Source: JAJDAH01 sp964487605 (GTDB lineage Bacteria; Myxococcota_A; Polyangia; Polyangiales; Polyangiaceae). From it: a stretch of 64,000 nucleotides of DNA. Position 1 is the first letter of the stretch; each line of letters begins with the position of its first letter. The position numbers and the translations under genes are program-made. Location: positions 1 through 64,000 of the forward strand of contig CAZARU010000002.1 of the NCBI GenBank assembly GCA_964487605.1, written 5' to 3'. Positions 53,951-61,923 of this stretch are shown here, piece by piece. The notes below the pieces were generated by a model. It was not told the origin of the DNA, made no database searches, and saw only the letters and a list, made by a program, of their open reading frames with translations.

Positions 53951-54165
53951 TCAGTCCTTCTTCTTTTCGTCGTCGGAGTCGTCGTCGTCCGCTTCGTCGT
54001 CATCGTCGGAGTCGTCGTCGTCCGCCTCGTCGTCGTCCGCCTCGTCGTCGTCATCGGAGTCGTCGTCGCTGTCTTCGGTCTCGTCGTCCCCGTCGTCCGC
54101 GCGGTCCTCGGCATCGTCGGTGGCCTCGTCGTCCGGCTCCTCTTCATCGTCGCCGGCGTCCCAGT
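53951..54165 (-). repeat. Asp-codon repeat in the ATPase C-terminus
   Basis: The 3' end of the ATPase gene is made of GAC/GAT/GAG codons arranged in repeated units of about 27 bases (encoding SDDDDEADD-like blocks). It is prone to strand slippage, so copy number could vary between strains or be misassembled. Confidence 0.7.
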
Positions 54166-55171
54166 CCGCGCCGCGATCGAGGCGCTCGTCGCCCCGCGTG
54201 AGGTCGCGGAAGACCGCGTCGAGGGAGCGCTCGTCGCGCCGGAGCTCGAGGAGCGTCCAGCCCTTGTCCACGATGAGGCGGAACAGCTCGGCGCGCAGGT
54301 CGCCGCTCTTGTCGCCGCCCACCTCGAATTTGTGGGCAGTCTCGTCCGTCGGCAGCTCCCGCACACCCTTCGAGCCGGTCATCGCCCTGAGCGCGTCCTG
54401 GACCTCCGTCGCGGTCGGTGGCCGCCCGGACGCCCCGTTGCGCTTCTCGGCCTCCTTCTCGTGGATCGTGACGAGATAGCGGACGCGGCCCTGCTTCGAT
54501 CGAATCTCGTCGAGCGGCCCATCGGCGACGACACGACCCTTGGAGACGATGATGGCTCGGGCGCACGCCTCCTCGACCTCGGCGAGGTTGTGGGTGGAGA
54601 GGAGGATCGTATGGTCCTTCCCGATCTCCTTGATGTACTTGAGGACCTCCGCCTTCTCGTTGGGGTCGAGGTCGCTCGTGGGCTCGTCCAGGATCAGGAT
54701 CGGCGGGTCGTGGATGAGCGCCTGAGCCAGGCCCACACGCTGTCGGTAGCCGTGTGACAGCGTGCCGATGTCCTTGCCCAGCACCTGCGCCAGCCCGCAC
54801 ACCTCGACGACCTTCTTGAGCCGCTTCTTGAACGTGCTCTCGTCGATGCCGCGAACCTCGGCGGTGAACCGCAGGTACTCGTAGGCGTTCATGTCCGTGT
54901 AGAGCGGCGCACGCTGCGGCAGGTATCCGATCCGCCTGCGTACCTGCAGCGGCTCGTCGAACACGTCGTGGCTGTGGACCTGCGCCGTGCCGCCGGTCGG
55001 AGAGATGAAACAGGTGAGGATGCGCATGGTCGTGGACTTGCCGGCGCCGTTGGGGCCGAGAAAGCCGACGACCTCGCCGCGCTTCACCTCGAAGGTCACC
55101 TTGTCGAGTGCCTTCACCGGGCCGAAGCGCTTCGAGAGCGACTTCGTCGAGATCATGATGTCGGTGGCCAT
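53951..55171 (-). CDS. ABC transporter ATP-binding protein with Asp-rich tail
   Basis: The 406-residue protein has a complete nucleotide-binding domain: Walker A GPNGAGKST at residue ~39, signature LSHGYRQRVGLAQAL, and Walker B ILILDEPTSDLDP. The core is followed by an extra domain (residues ~240-330, REDERSLDAVFRDLTRG) as in gliding-type ATPases. It ends with about 70 residues dominated by Asp and Glu (SDDDDEADDD repeats), then KKKD. The tail is unusual and contains near-perfect DNA repeats. A sigma-70-like promoter lies ~120 bases upstream. GGAGG precedes the ATG by 14 bases, which is long. Confidence 0.92.
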   Translation of the reverse strand: MATDIMISTKSLSKRFGPVKALDKVTFEVKRGEVVGFLGPNGAGKSTTMRILTCFISPTGGTAQVHSHDVFDEPLQVRRRIGYLPQRAPLYTDMNAYEYLRFTAEVRGIDESTFKKRLKKVVEVCGLAQVLGKDIGTLSHGYRQRVGLAQALIHDPPILILDEPTSDLDPNEKAEVLKYIKEIGKDHTILLSTHNLAEVEEACARAIIVSKGRVVADGPLDEIRSKQGRVRYLVTIHEKEAEKRNGASGRPPTATEVQDALRAMTGSKGVRELPTDETAHKFEVGGDKSGDLRAELFRLIVDKGWTLLELRRDERSLDAVFRDLTRGDERLDRGADWDAGDDEEEPDDEATDDAEDRADDGDDETEDSDDDSDDDDEADDDEADDDDSDDDDEADDDDSDDEKKKD

Positions 55172-55293
55172 GGTGTCGGGCTGTTCCTCCGATTCGGGTT
55201 CCGGTGACGGGGCGGCGTGCGGCCGCGCTGTCCCCGCCGCTTCGAGCCCACGCCGAGGTCAACTCGGTAGCGGGCGGTGCCGGCGCGGCGCGC

Positions 55294-55321
55294 ATCCTAG
55301 CGGGGGCGAAATCACTGTCAA
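55294..55321 (-). promoter_or_regulatory. Candidate sigma-70 promoter of the ABC operon
   Basis: On the minus strand a perfect TTGACA (plus-strand 55316-55321) is separated by 16 bases from TAGGAT (55294-55299, 4 of 6 matches to TATAAT). The expected start site is near 55287, giving a leader of about 115 bases before the ATPase ATG. It is the best -35/-10 pair I saw in the window. Confidence 0.55.
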
Positions 55322-55459
55322 TCTTCGAGGGTTCGGCGGGCGGGCAAGCCTCCGCACGGCCAAGAACCCGCGAAAGCACCGTGTATTCCCCTCCGAGTTC
55401 TCGGGCTCGTCGGCCCCCTCCGGGCGGACATCGGCCATACTCCACCCGGACAGCGCGCC

Positions 55460-56374
55460 ATGCCCACCTCTTTTCGGCCCGAGGTCACCCGCCTGGCGCT
55501 CGCAGCGCTCGTCGCGCTCGGGGTCGCGGCGTGCGGCGGTTCGCCGGCGCCTGCGGCTTCTGCCCCGCCGAGTGGATCCTCCGACGCGGGTGCCGAGCGC
55601 GTCGCTCCGGGCGTGCGCTTCCTCAAGCGCGCGCCGCGCGTCGGAACGCGGATCGAGGACACTTCGGAGATGTCCGTGCGCATCTCGATGCGAGTGACCG
55701 CCGGCGGGAGCGTCGTGGCCGAGCCCCGGGGACACCAGCAGAAATCGGAGCGGCGGAGGATCGAGGTCCTCGAGGCGACCGACACCGACGTCCGCAAGGT
55801 GCGCGTGGAGTACGTCGAGCGCACCGAGCGTGAAGAGGACGAGGCCGGACCGCGCTCGACGCGGAGTCCGCTCGTCGGCAGGACGTACGTCGTCGAGCGG
55901 CGCGGCGACGTCATCGTCGCCACGGACGCTGCCGGCAAGATGGTGGAAGGAGCGGAGCTCGAGGAGCTCCGTCAGGAGCATCAGAACCTGGGGCGCACGA
56001 CACGGTTCTCGTCGTTCATTCCCGACCGGCCCGTCGAGGTGGGGGAGCGCCTGGTGCCGCCACCCGAGGTCGCGGCGGAGATGTTCGGAGACGGTGGTCG
56101 CGATGTGGTCGTTCGCAGCGCGGCGTTCACCTTCGCCGGGGCGCCCCGACCCGCCCTCGGCGAGTTCTACGTGGACCTGTCGCTGCAGCTCGGCGGGGAG
56201 CCCCCGATGGACCTGCGTCTCCGGGGCAAGCTCACCGTGCGCGTTCAGGATTCCCTCCCCGTTGCGATGCGCCTCTCCGGTCCCATCAGCATCGACGGCA
56301 CTTCGCCGAAGACCGGCGCCACGTTCAGCGGCAACGGCCAGATGGAGCTGGTGCGGACCGCAGAGTACCGATGA
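55460..56374 (+). CDS. Lipoprotein of unknown family coupled to a TetR regulator
   Basis: The 304-residue protein has a signal peptide (RLALAALVALGVAACGG) with a lipobox. The mature part is mainly strand-rich (RTYVVERRGDVIVATDAAG, FYVDLSLQLGG, LTVRVQDSLPVAMRLSGP), resembling a lipocalin-like or DUF6263-like barrel, but no family is certain. Its stop overlaps the TetR start (ATGA). The pairing may mean that the regulator responds to a ligand linked to this protein, although no substrate can be read. ATG 55460 has no strong Shine-Dalgarno. Confidence 0.75.
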   Translation: MPTSFRPEVTRLALAALVALGVAACGGSPAPAASAPPSGSSDAGAERVAPGVRFLKRAPRVGTRIEDTSEMSVRISMRVTAGGSVVAEPRGHQQKSERRRIEVLEATDTDVRKVRVEYVERTEREEDEAGPRSTRSPLVGRTYVVERRGDVIVATDAAGKMVEGAELEELRQEHQNLGRTTRFSSFIPDRPVEVGERLVPPPEVAAEMFGDGGRDVVVRSAAFTFAGAPRPALGEFYVDLSLQLGGEPPMDLRLRGKLTVRVQDSLPVAMRLSGPISIDGTSPKTGATFSGNGQMELVRTAEYR

Positions 56375-57021
56375 CCCGTGCGTCGTCGAGGCGGCGCCGC
56401 GCGTCGGTCCGTGGTCCCGGCAGGTACGATCGGTCCCTGACCACCGAGGAGCGGCGCGCGGACCAGCGTGGCCGCCTGCTGGCCGCGGCGGCCGAGGTCT
56501 TCGCGGAGCGAGGTTTCGCGAACGCGTCGGTGGGTTCGATCGTACGGCGCGCACGAATGAGTCGTCGCACGTTCTACGAGCACTTCGCGGATCTCTCCGA
56601 CGCGCTGCTCGGCGTGTACGACTTTGCCGTGGACGTCCTCTTTGGCCACGTCGAGCGCCGAGTTGCCGCGGCCACCGACCCCGTGTCGCGGCTTCGGGCA
56701 GGGATAGCGGCGTACCTCGAGATGTACGCTCGGTTCGCGGATCTGGCGCGCGTCCTGCATCGCGAGATCCGCGCCGTTGGGCCCGGGCACGCCGGGCGCC
56801 ACGCCCGAACCGTCGCGCGCTTCGCCGCGCTCATCCGCGACGGAGTCCGAGCGGCGCACGCTTCGGGCGTCGCGTCGCGCGCGCCGGACGACACGACGAT
56901 CCTCGCGCTCGTCGCGGGAATCGAGGCCGTCGGCATGGACCACCTCGATCGAGGCGACGAGGCGAACGTCTCGGACGCGGTGCCGCCTCTCGTGGACCTC
57001 GTGGTTCGGGCCTTCATCTGA
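56371..57021 (+). CDS. TetR/AcrR family transcriptional regulator
   Basis: The 216-residue protein has the TetR helix-turn-helix at residues ~27-75 (AAAEVFAERGFANASVGSIV, ARMSRRTFYEHFADL). The C-terminal ligand-binding domain is typical in length. The first ~25 residues are basic (RRRRASVRG). It is translated from an overlap with the lipoprotein gene. A palindromic operator could not be confirmed upstream of the pair. The ligand is unknown. Confidence 0.9.
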   Translation: MTRASSRRRRASVRGPGRYDRSLTTEERRADQRGRLLAAAAEVFAERGFANASVGSIVRRARMSRRTFYEHFADLSDALLGVYDFAVDVLFGHVERRVAAATDPVSRLRAGIAAYLEMYARFADLARVLHREIRAVGPGHAGRHARTVARFAALIRDGVRAAHASGVASRAPDDTTILALVAGIEAVGMDHLDRGDEANVSDAVPPLVDLVVRAFI

Positions 57022-57130
57022 GCCGAGGGACGCCTCGGCGCCTTGGGCGTTTGCCGCGGCGGTGCCGTGCGCGCATACTCGGCGGGTGGCGCGTGGGGAA
57101 GGGCGCCGGACGACGATTCGAGGAGGCAAC

Positions 57131-57862
57131 ATGACTTCGCTACGACACGCTTTCGTGCTCCTGGGGATCGCTGGCGTGGTGTTCGCCGGCTGCGGTTCGG
57201 ACGAGGACGAGCCCTTCGACGCCTCCAACGGCAAGCAGGACTCGGGTGCCGGGGATGGCAGCGGTGGCTCTGGCGGGTCGAGCTCCGACGCCTCGGCGGG
57301 GGCGAGCGGCGGAGGCGCTTCCGGGACCGGTGCCACGGGAGGCACCGGATCCGGGGCGACCGGGGCGGGCGGCTCGTCGGGTGCTGGGTCCGGCGGTGTC
57401 GCCGGAACGAGCGCGGCCGGCAGCAGCGCTGGCGGGGCGGGAGGCCTCGGGGGATCGGGAACGGCGGGTCTGGCGGGTACGGGTGGCGCGGCCGCTGGCG
57501 CGGCAGGTTCGGGGGGCGCGACCACGTGTGCGGGCCAGTGCTCCTGCGCCATGGGGGACGTGTGCAGCTACGAGTGCCCCGCCGGAGACTGCAAGGTCGA
57601 GTGCTTCGGCGCGTGCGAAGCCGGATGCGAGGGCGGCAACTGCGAGCTCGACTGCGACGACGGCGGCGCTTGCACCTACACGTGCGAGGGCGGCGGCTGC
57701 GCGTTCGACTGCGACAACGGTTCGACGTGCGACATCGCTTGCCCCACGGGCGGCTGCGACGTCACCTGCGACGGAAACTCGACGTGCAACGTCACGTGCA
57801 CCGGGGCGGCATGCAACCTCGACTGCGTGCCGGGCTCGACCTGTACCTGCGACAACTGCTGA
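57131..57862 (+). CDS. Lipoprotein with Gly-rich linker and cysteine ladder
   Basis: The 243-residue protein has a signal (AFVLLGIAGVVFAGCGS) and a lipobox. About 95 residues of Gly/Ala/Ser linker (GGTGSGATGAGGSSGAGS-like) follow. The C-terminal ~108 residues hold about 30 cysteines spaced every 4-9 residues (CTYTCEGGGCAFDCDNGSTC type), as ten or so short C-x3-C repeats. They suggest a narrow disulfide ladder or beta-helix. AGGAGG lies directly upstream of ATG 57131. No homologue is obvious and the function is unknown. Confidence 0.8.
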   Translation: MTSLRHAFVLLGIAGVVFAGCGSDEDEPFDASNGKQDSGAGDGSGGSGGSSSDASAGASGGGASGTGATGGTGSGATGAGGSSGAGSGGVAGTSAAGSSAGGAGGLGGSGTAGLAGTGGAAAGAAGSGGATTCAGQCSCAMGDVCSYECPAGDCKVECFGACEAGCEGGNCELDCDDGGACTYTCEGGGCAFDCDNGSTCDIACPTGGCDVTCDGNSTCNVTCTGAACNLDCVPGSTCTCDNC

Positions 57863-57874
57863 CGACGCACCGCT

Positions 57875-58744
57875 TCACCTGCGCTGGCGCTCGAAGTTCA
57901 CGGGAAAGCTCAGCTCGGCTCGACCGGTAGGGGGCCGGGAGAAGCGCGCCTGGCCGGCGACCCATCTGACGCAGTCGATCACCCACTGCGACAGGTCGCC
58001 CGTGTGCGAGTGGGCGAGCGCGGACACGCGTCCTTCCGCGTCGATCTGCAGCCGCAGGTCGATGCGCCCCCCCATGCCGCGGTTCTCCGCGAGCCCTCTC
58101 GCGAAGCACTCGCCGAAGCGCATGCGGAGCGCCGCCACGACGGCGGCGGCGTTCTCGACGTGGCCCTCGGTGACCACCGGCGCGTCCGAGAAGCCCGACG
58201 GCGCAGGGCTCGTCGCCGCCGGTGCCGGCGCCGGTGTAGGTCGCTCCGCGGCGCGCGCGAGCGGGGGCGGTTCGAGGGCCAGCAGGTCGTCGAGGTCGCC
58301 GATGGCGGATCCGGAGCGCAGCTTCATGAGGAGCCCCAGGCGTCGGTTCGCGGCCATCGACATCTCGGACCAGCCGTTGGTGCTCGCCACGCGCTCTGCC
58401 CGACGGATCACCTGGAACGCCAGGTCGTACTGGCCGTCTCGGATGAGGGCGTCCCCGACCCAGATCAAGGTCGGCACCATGTCGGCGCTGAAGTTCCCCA
58501 CCACCTGTGCGCGATAGCCCAGCGCCTCCATGGCGAAACGCGCTGCGTCGGCGTACCTCTTCTCCCGAGACAGGCCGTGCGCCTCGGCCAGGAGCTTTTC
58601 CGCGTGGCGACCCATGGCGCGACGGTCTCGCGGATCCTGTTCGTACGCCGGAAGGACCACGGGGCCCTTGGTCTGCTTCTTCGCACAACAGGGCGTCGCC
58701 GCGGCGAGCATCACGCCGACCGTGACCTTGCGAAGAAAGCGCAC
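57875..58744 (-). CDS. AgmX/TonB-like lipoprotein
   Basis: The 289-residue protein starts at GTG 58744 with signal FLRKVTVGVMLAAATPCC and cysteines at the lipobox. The middle (residues ~40-140) is TPR-like (KRYADAARFAMEALG, DGQYDLAFQVIRRAERV). After a Pro/Ala linker, the last ~95 residues form an AgmX/PglI-type domain, with GECFARGLAENRGMGGRIDL and IDAEGRVSALAHSHTGDLSQWVIDCVR. It resembles the protein at 7271-8005. It is convergent with the cysteine-ladder gene at its 3' end, and the two stop codons are only 12 bases apart. Confidence 0.8.
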   Translation of the reverse strand: MRFLRKVTVGVMLAAATPCCAKKQTKGPVVLPAYEQDPRDRRAMGRHAEKLLAEAHGLSREKRYADAARFAMEALGYRAQVVGNFSADMVPTLIWVGDALIRDGQYDLAFQVIRRAERVASTNGWSEMSMAANRRLGLLMKLRSGSAIGDLDDLLALEPPPLARAAERPTPAPAPAATSPAPSGFSDAPVVTEGHVENAAAVVAALRMRFGECFARGLAENRGMGGRIDLRLQIDAEGRVSALAHSHTGDLSQWVIDCVRWVAGQARFSRPPTGRAELSFPVNFERQRR

Positions 58745-58790
58745 GCGCCAGGGATACCACGGCGGTTGCCCGCGCGGGGTGAGCGTCCCC

Positions 58791-59765
58791 TCAAAGTCCG
58801 TTCAAGAACTCGATGAGCAGGGTGTTCACTTCACCCGGTCGCTCCTGCTGAATCCAGTGCCCCGCGCCTTGCAGGACGGCGCTCTTCGCGAGGCGTGGGA
58901 CGTACTCGGACATGCGCGCCACGCCCTTTGCGCTCATCAGCAAGGCGGGGTCGCTGGCGCCGGCGACGAAGAGCGCGGGCTGTGTGACCTTGGCCCCGTC
59001 GAGCTGCGTCGTGCGCGCGTGGCTGCGATCGAAGTTGCGGTACCAGTTCAGCGGGCCGCGGAAGCCGGACCTTTCGAACTGCGCCACGTAGACGTCGAGG
59101 TCCGACGGCTCGAGCCACGCCGGGAACGCGTCGAACTCCTGCATACCGTCGAGCAAGCGCGCCGAGGCGGGCTTCGGCGCGAACGCGAGACCCGCCGGTG
59201 CATCTCCGGACCAGGTGTACAGCATGTGGCGCAGGGACCGGCGCACGTCGGCTTCCATCTCGGCCTCCGCCACCCCGGGCGTCTGGAAGTAGAGCATGTA
59301 GAAGAACGCATCCGTGAAGGTCTCGCGCATCCTCTGGAGCGGCGAGACCTTCGGGCGACCGCCGTACGGAATGCTCAGGCCGACGACGGCACGAACGCGA
59401 TCCGGATGGAGCAGCGCAGTGTGCCACGCCACGGGGGCGCCCCAGTCGTGACCGACCACGACGGCACGCGACTCTCCGAGGGCCTCGATCAGCGCGGCCA
59501 CGTCGGCGGAGAGTTCGACCTGGTCGTAGGCGTCGATGATGTCTGGCGCGTCACTGTCCCCGTACCCCCGCTGATCGGGCGCGACGACGCGATAGCCCGC
59601 GTTCGACAGCGCGACGAGCTGGTGGCGCCACGACCACCAGGACTCGGGGAATCCGTGGAGCAGGACGACCAGCGGTCCGGTTCCCGCTTCGGCGACGTGA
59701 AGACGCACACCGCGAACGGTGATTGAGTGGCGCTCGACGCCGGCGAGGCTGGGGGCCGGAGTCAC
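58791..59765 (-). CDS. Alpha/beta hydrolase, epoxide-hydrolase-like
   Basis: The 324-residue protein matches the epoxide hydrolase branch of alpha/beta hydrolases. The oxyanion motif is LLHGFPESWWSW (residues ~35-46), and Asp107 in GHDWGAPVAWH is the nucleophile. An acid and a His near the C-terminus (HWIQQERPGEV) fit the catalytic triad. Haloalkane dehalogenases share these features. No signal peptide is present. It starts at GTG 59765, nine bases after the VWA lipoprotein stop, so the pair may be an operon. Confidence 0.9.
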   Translation of the reverse strand: MTPAPSLAGVERHSITVRGVRLHVAEAGTGPLVVLLHGFPESWWSWRHQLVALSNAGYRVVAPDQRGYGDSDAPDIIDAYDQVELSADVAALIEALGESRAVVVGHDWGAPVAWHTALLHPDRVRAVVGLSIPYGGRPKVSPLQRMRETFTDAFFYMLYFQTPGVAEAEMEADVRRSLRHMLYTWSGDAPAGLAFAPKPASARLLDGMQEFDAFPAWLEPSDLDVYVAQFERSGFRGPLNWYRNFDRSHARTTQLDGAKVTQPALFVAGASDPALLMSAKGVARMSEYVPRLAKSAVLQGAGHWIQQERPGEVNTLLIEFLNGL

Positions 59766-59774
59766 CCGAGGCGC

Positions 59775-60998
59775 CTACTGCGGGACCGGCTGCACCGACC
59801 CACAGGGGAACTGCACGTCGAGGTTGTGGCTTCCGTCCTTGATGGTTTCGCAGGCCTCGCCCAGGAGTTCCAGTTCGGTTCCGGACCTCATGCGCCAGTC
59901 CGTCTGGTACTCCAGCGTGTCACCGTCGAGGACGATGACGCCGCTGCCCCACTCCTCCATCTTCACCGAGCCGGCCAGGTCGAAGACGCACGAACGGACA
60001 CCGTTCACGATCTCCCGGAAGGCGTCGGCCAGGCGGTCCTGGTCGTCGGCGACGTAGAACGGGGCGTCGTTGGAGCCGTCGAGCGGGCGGCCGAGGCCCG
60101 CGTTGGCCAGATCCTGCAGGTGCGTGTCGCTCACGCCGCTGCCCACGCTGATGACGTAGGTGCGAATGCCCTCGTCGAAAGCGTTCTCCACCGCCTGAAC
60201 GGCCTCGGGCTGTCCGTTCTGCGGGTTCGGCTCGGCGCAGGTGTCCGGCTCGCCGTCGGTCGCGAGCACGACGACCTTGTCGCCCGGCTCGGGGTAGGCG
60301 GCCAGGTCCGGCGTGATCAGGGCCAGGCTCTCACCGGTGGGTGTCTCGTCCTCCGGGCCTGCGGCCTGCATCGCCGCGTTGATGGCGGAGTAGTTCCCCA
60401 GCTGTATGGCGACCTCGGTCAGCATGGGGCACTCGCCACCCTCGTTCCCGTTCTGGCTCGTGTACAGAGCCAGGCCGAAGCGGATGTCGTCCTGCAGCTG
60501 CCTGACGAGCCCGGTGGACGTGTCCATGAGCGCGTCGCGAACGGCGTCCCAGCGCGGCTTGCCGCCGAAGTCCTCTCGCATGCTGCCCGACTGGTCGATC
60601 AGCAGGACCACCGTCGGGATCTGCTTCTCGAAGCCGACGTTGAACGCGACGCACGCGTCGCCCGAAGGGAACCCGCCGGTCCCGCCGTCCAGGTTCGGGA
60701 TGAGCCCTCCCCCGTCCACGCACCGACCCGTCGCGTCGCAGCGTTCCCCCGACTTGCAGTCGCCGCCCCCGTCGACGCACTCCGCCGTGCACTCGCCCTT
60801 GCCGCCGCAGTGAAGCCCAACACCGCACTCCGAGTCCAGGGTGCAAGACTTGCCGCACTGTCCCGAGAGCTCGTCGTCGCAGGGCGCCGATCCGCCCGAG
60901 TCCCCCGTGCTGCCACCGCAGCTTCCTGCGACCAGCCCGGCGACGGCCGCCAGCACGGCTCCGGTGCGACGGAGCGACCTTCCGCGAGGTTCCACCAC
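59775..60998 (-). CDS. VWA domain lipoprotein with Cys-rich head
   Basis: The 407-residue protein has a signal (TGAVLAAVAGLVAGSCGGS) with a lipobox at Cys27. An EGF-like Cys-rich stretch of about a dozen cysteines precedes the VWA domain. The MIDAS is DQSGSM at Asp135, with LATDGEPDTC further on. A smaller strand-rich segment ends the protein (VKMEEWGSGVIVLDGDTL). The start is GTG 60998 or the next codon; the choice is uncertain. The hydrolase gene starts nine bases after its stop. Confidence 0.85.
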   Translation of the reverse strand: MVEPRGRSLRRTGAVLAAVAGLVAGSCGGSTGDSGGSAPCDDELSGQCGKSCTLDSECGVGLHCGGKGECTAECVDGGGDCKSGERCDATGRCVDGGGLIPNLDGGTGGFPSGDACVAFNVGFEKQIPTVVLLIDQSGSMREDFGGKPRWDAVRDALMDTSTGLVRQLQDDIRFGLALYTSQNGNEGGECPMLTEVAIQLGNYSAINAAMQAAGPEDETPTGESLALITPDLAAYPEPGDKVVVLATDGEPDTCAEPNPQNGQPEAVQAVENAFDEGIRTYVISVGSGVSDTHLQDLANAGLGRPLDGSNDAPFYVADDQDRLADAFREIVNGVRSCVFDLAGSVKMEEWGSGVIVLDGDTLEYQTDWRMRSGTELELLGEACETIKDGSHNLDVQFPCGSVQPVPQ

Positions 60999-61136
60999 TG
61001 CAAGAAGGTACCACGGACGGAGCGGCGGCCCGGTCGCCCGTCCGCCCCGCCGTGGTCCCAAGCCCCCACGCGCCGCGAAGTCCCCGGAAGCCGGTGCCCG
61101 GACGCTCGCGTACCGCCCGCTCTCCGCGCGTCGCTC

Positions 61137-61892
61137 TCAGTCGCCGACGGGCGGAAGCATCGCCTCGATGGCGAAGCGAGCCCGCTCCCGATACACCGCC
61201 GCGGCCCCGGACCGGGCTCTGAGCCGCTGCGCCAGGTCCCGGCAGAGGGCGAAGCGAGCGGCGGGGGGACTCTTGAAGGACTCGAGGTCCAGGGTCTTCT
61301 CCTGGAGGAACCGGAACCACCACCTGGTCTCCCTGTAGAACACGCCGTTCCGGGTCGCCTTCGCGACGAGCGTGTAGAAGCTCGCTTCCAGGTCGGGGAA
61401 CTCGGCGTCGCGGCGGCCGCGATCTTCCCAGGCGTCCAGGAGCGCGTCCAACTCGTCGAGCTCGTCGTCGCGAATTCGCCGCTCCGCGAGCTCGAGTGCG
61501 TCGCCGACGTGCAGGATCACGCGTTCGGCCAGGTCGCGCGTGTCCCGGGCGCCGTGCGCCGCGAGCTCGACGGACAGCGCCAGCACTCGCAGATCGATCG
61601 CGTCGTCCGGATCGAGCGCCTCGGTGGCGCGGCCCTGGCGGACGCGGACGAGTCCGAGCTCCTCGAGCTGATAGACGGCCTGCCGGACGCTCGTGCGCGA
61701 CACGCCGAACGCGAGCGCGAGCTCCGCTTCGGAAGGAAGCGCGGCGCCGGGTGCGATGTCTCGCGCGAAGATGCGCCGCGCTAGCGCGTGCATGACGCGA
61801 TCGTGCGTCCGGACCGCGGCGCGCGGCCGGGTCCCCTTCGCGGCACGGGCGATCGCGCCGAGCGTCGTTGCGGAGGGCGCGGCGCGCCTCAT
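61137..61892 (-). CDS. GntR (FadR-type) transcriptional regulator
   Basis: The 251-residue protein has a winged helix at residues ~30-85 (LPSEAELALAFGVSRTSVRQAVYQLEELGLVRVRQG). The helical C-terminal domain resembles FadR or FCD. The metal-binding His residues of FCD proteins are not kept (FYTLVAKATRN where FHxxL is usual), so a FadR-like ligand mode is more likely. It starts at ATG 61892, 31 bases downstream of the esterase gene, so it is cotranscribed. A perfect palindrome lies in the promoter of that operon. Confidence 0.9.
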   Translation of the reverse strand: MRRAAPSATTLGAIARAAKGTRPRAAVRTHDRVMHALARRIFARDIAPGAALPSEAELALAFGVSRTSVRQAVYQLEELGLVRVRQGRATEALDPDDAIDLRVLALSVELAAHGARDTRDLAERVILHVGDALELAERRIRDDELDELDALLDAWEDRGRRDAEFPDLEASFYTLVAKATRNGVFYRETRWWFRFLQEKTLDLESFKSPPAARFALCRDLAQRLRARSGAAAVYRERARFAIEAMLPPVGD

Positions 61893-61923
61893 TCCGCGTG
61901 CTCCGCTGCGAAGCCATCTGCGG

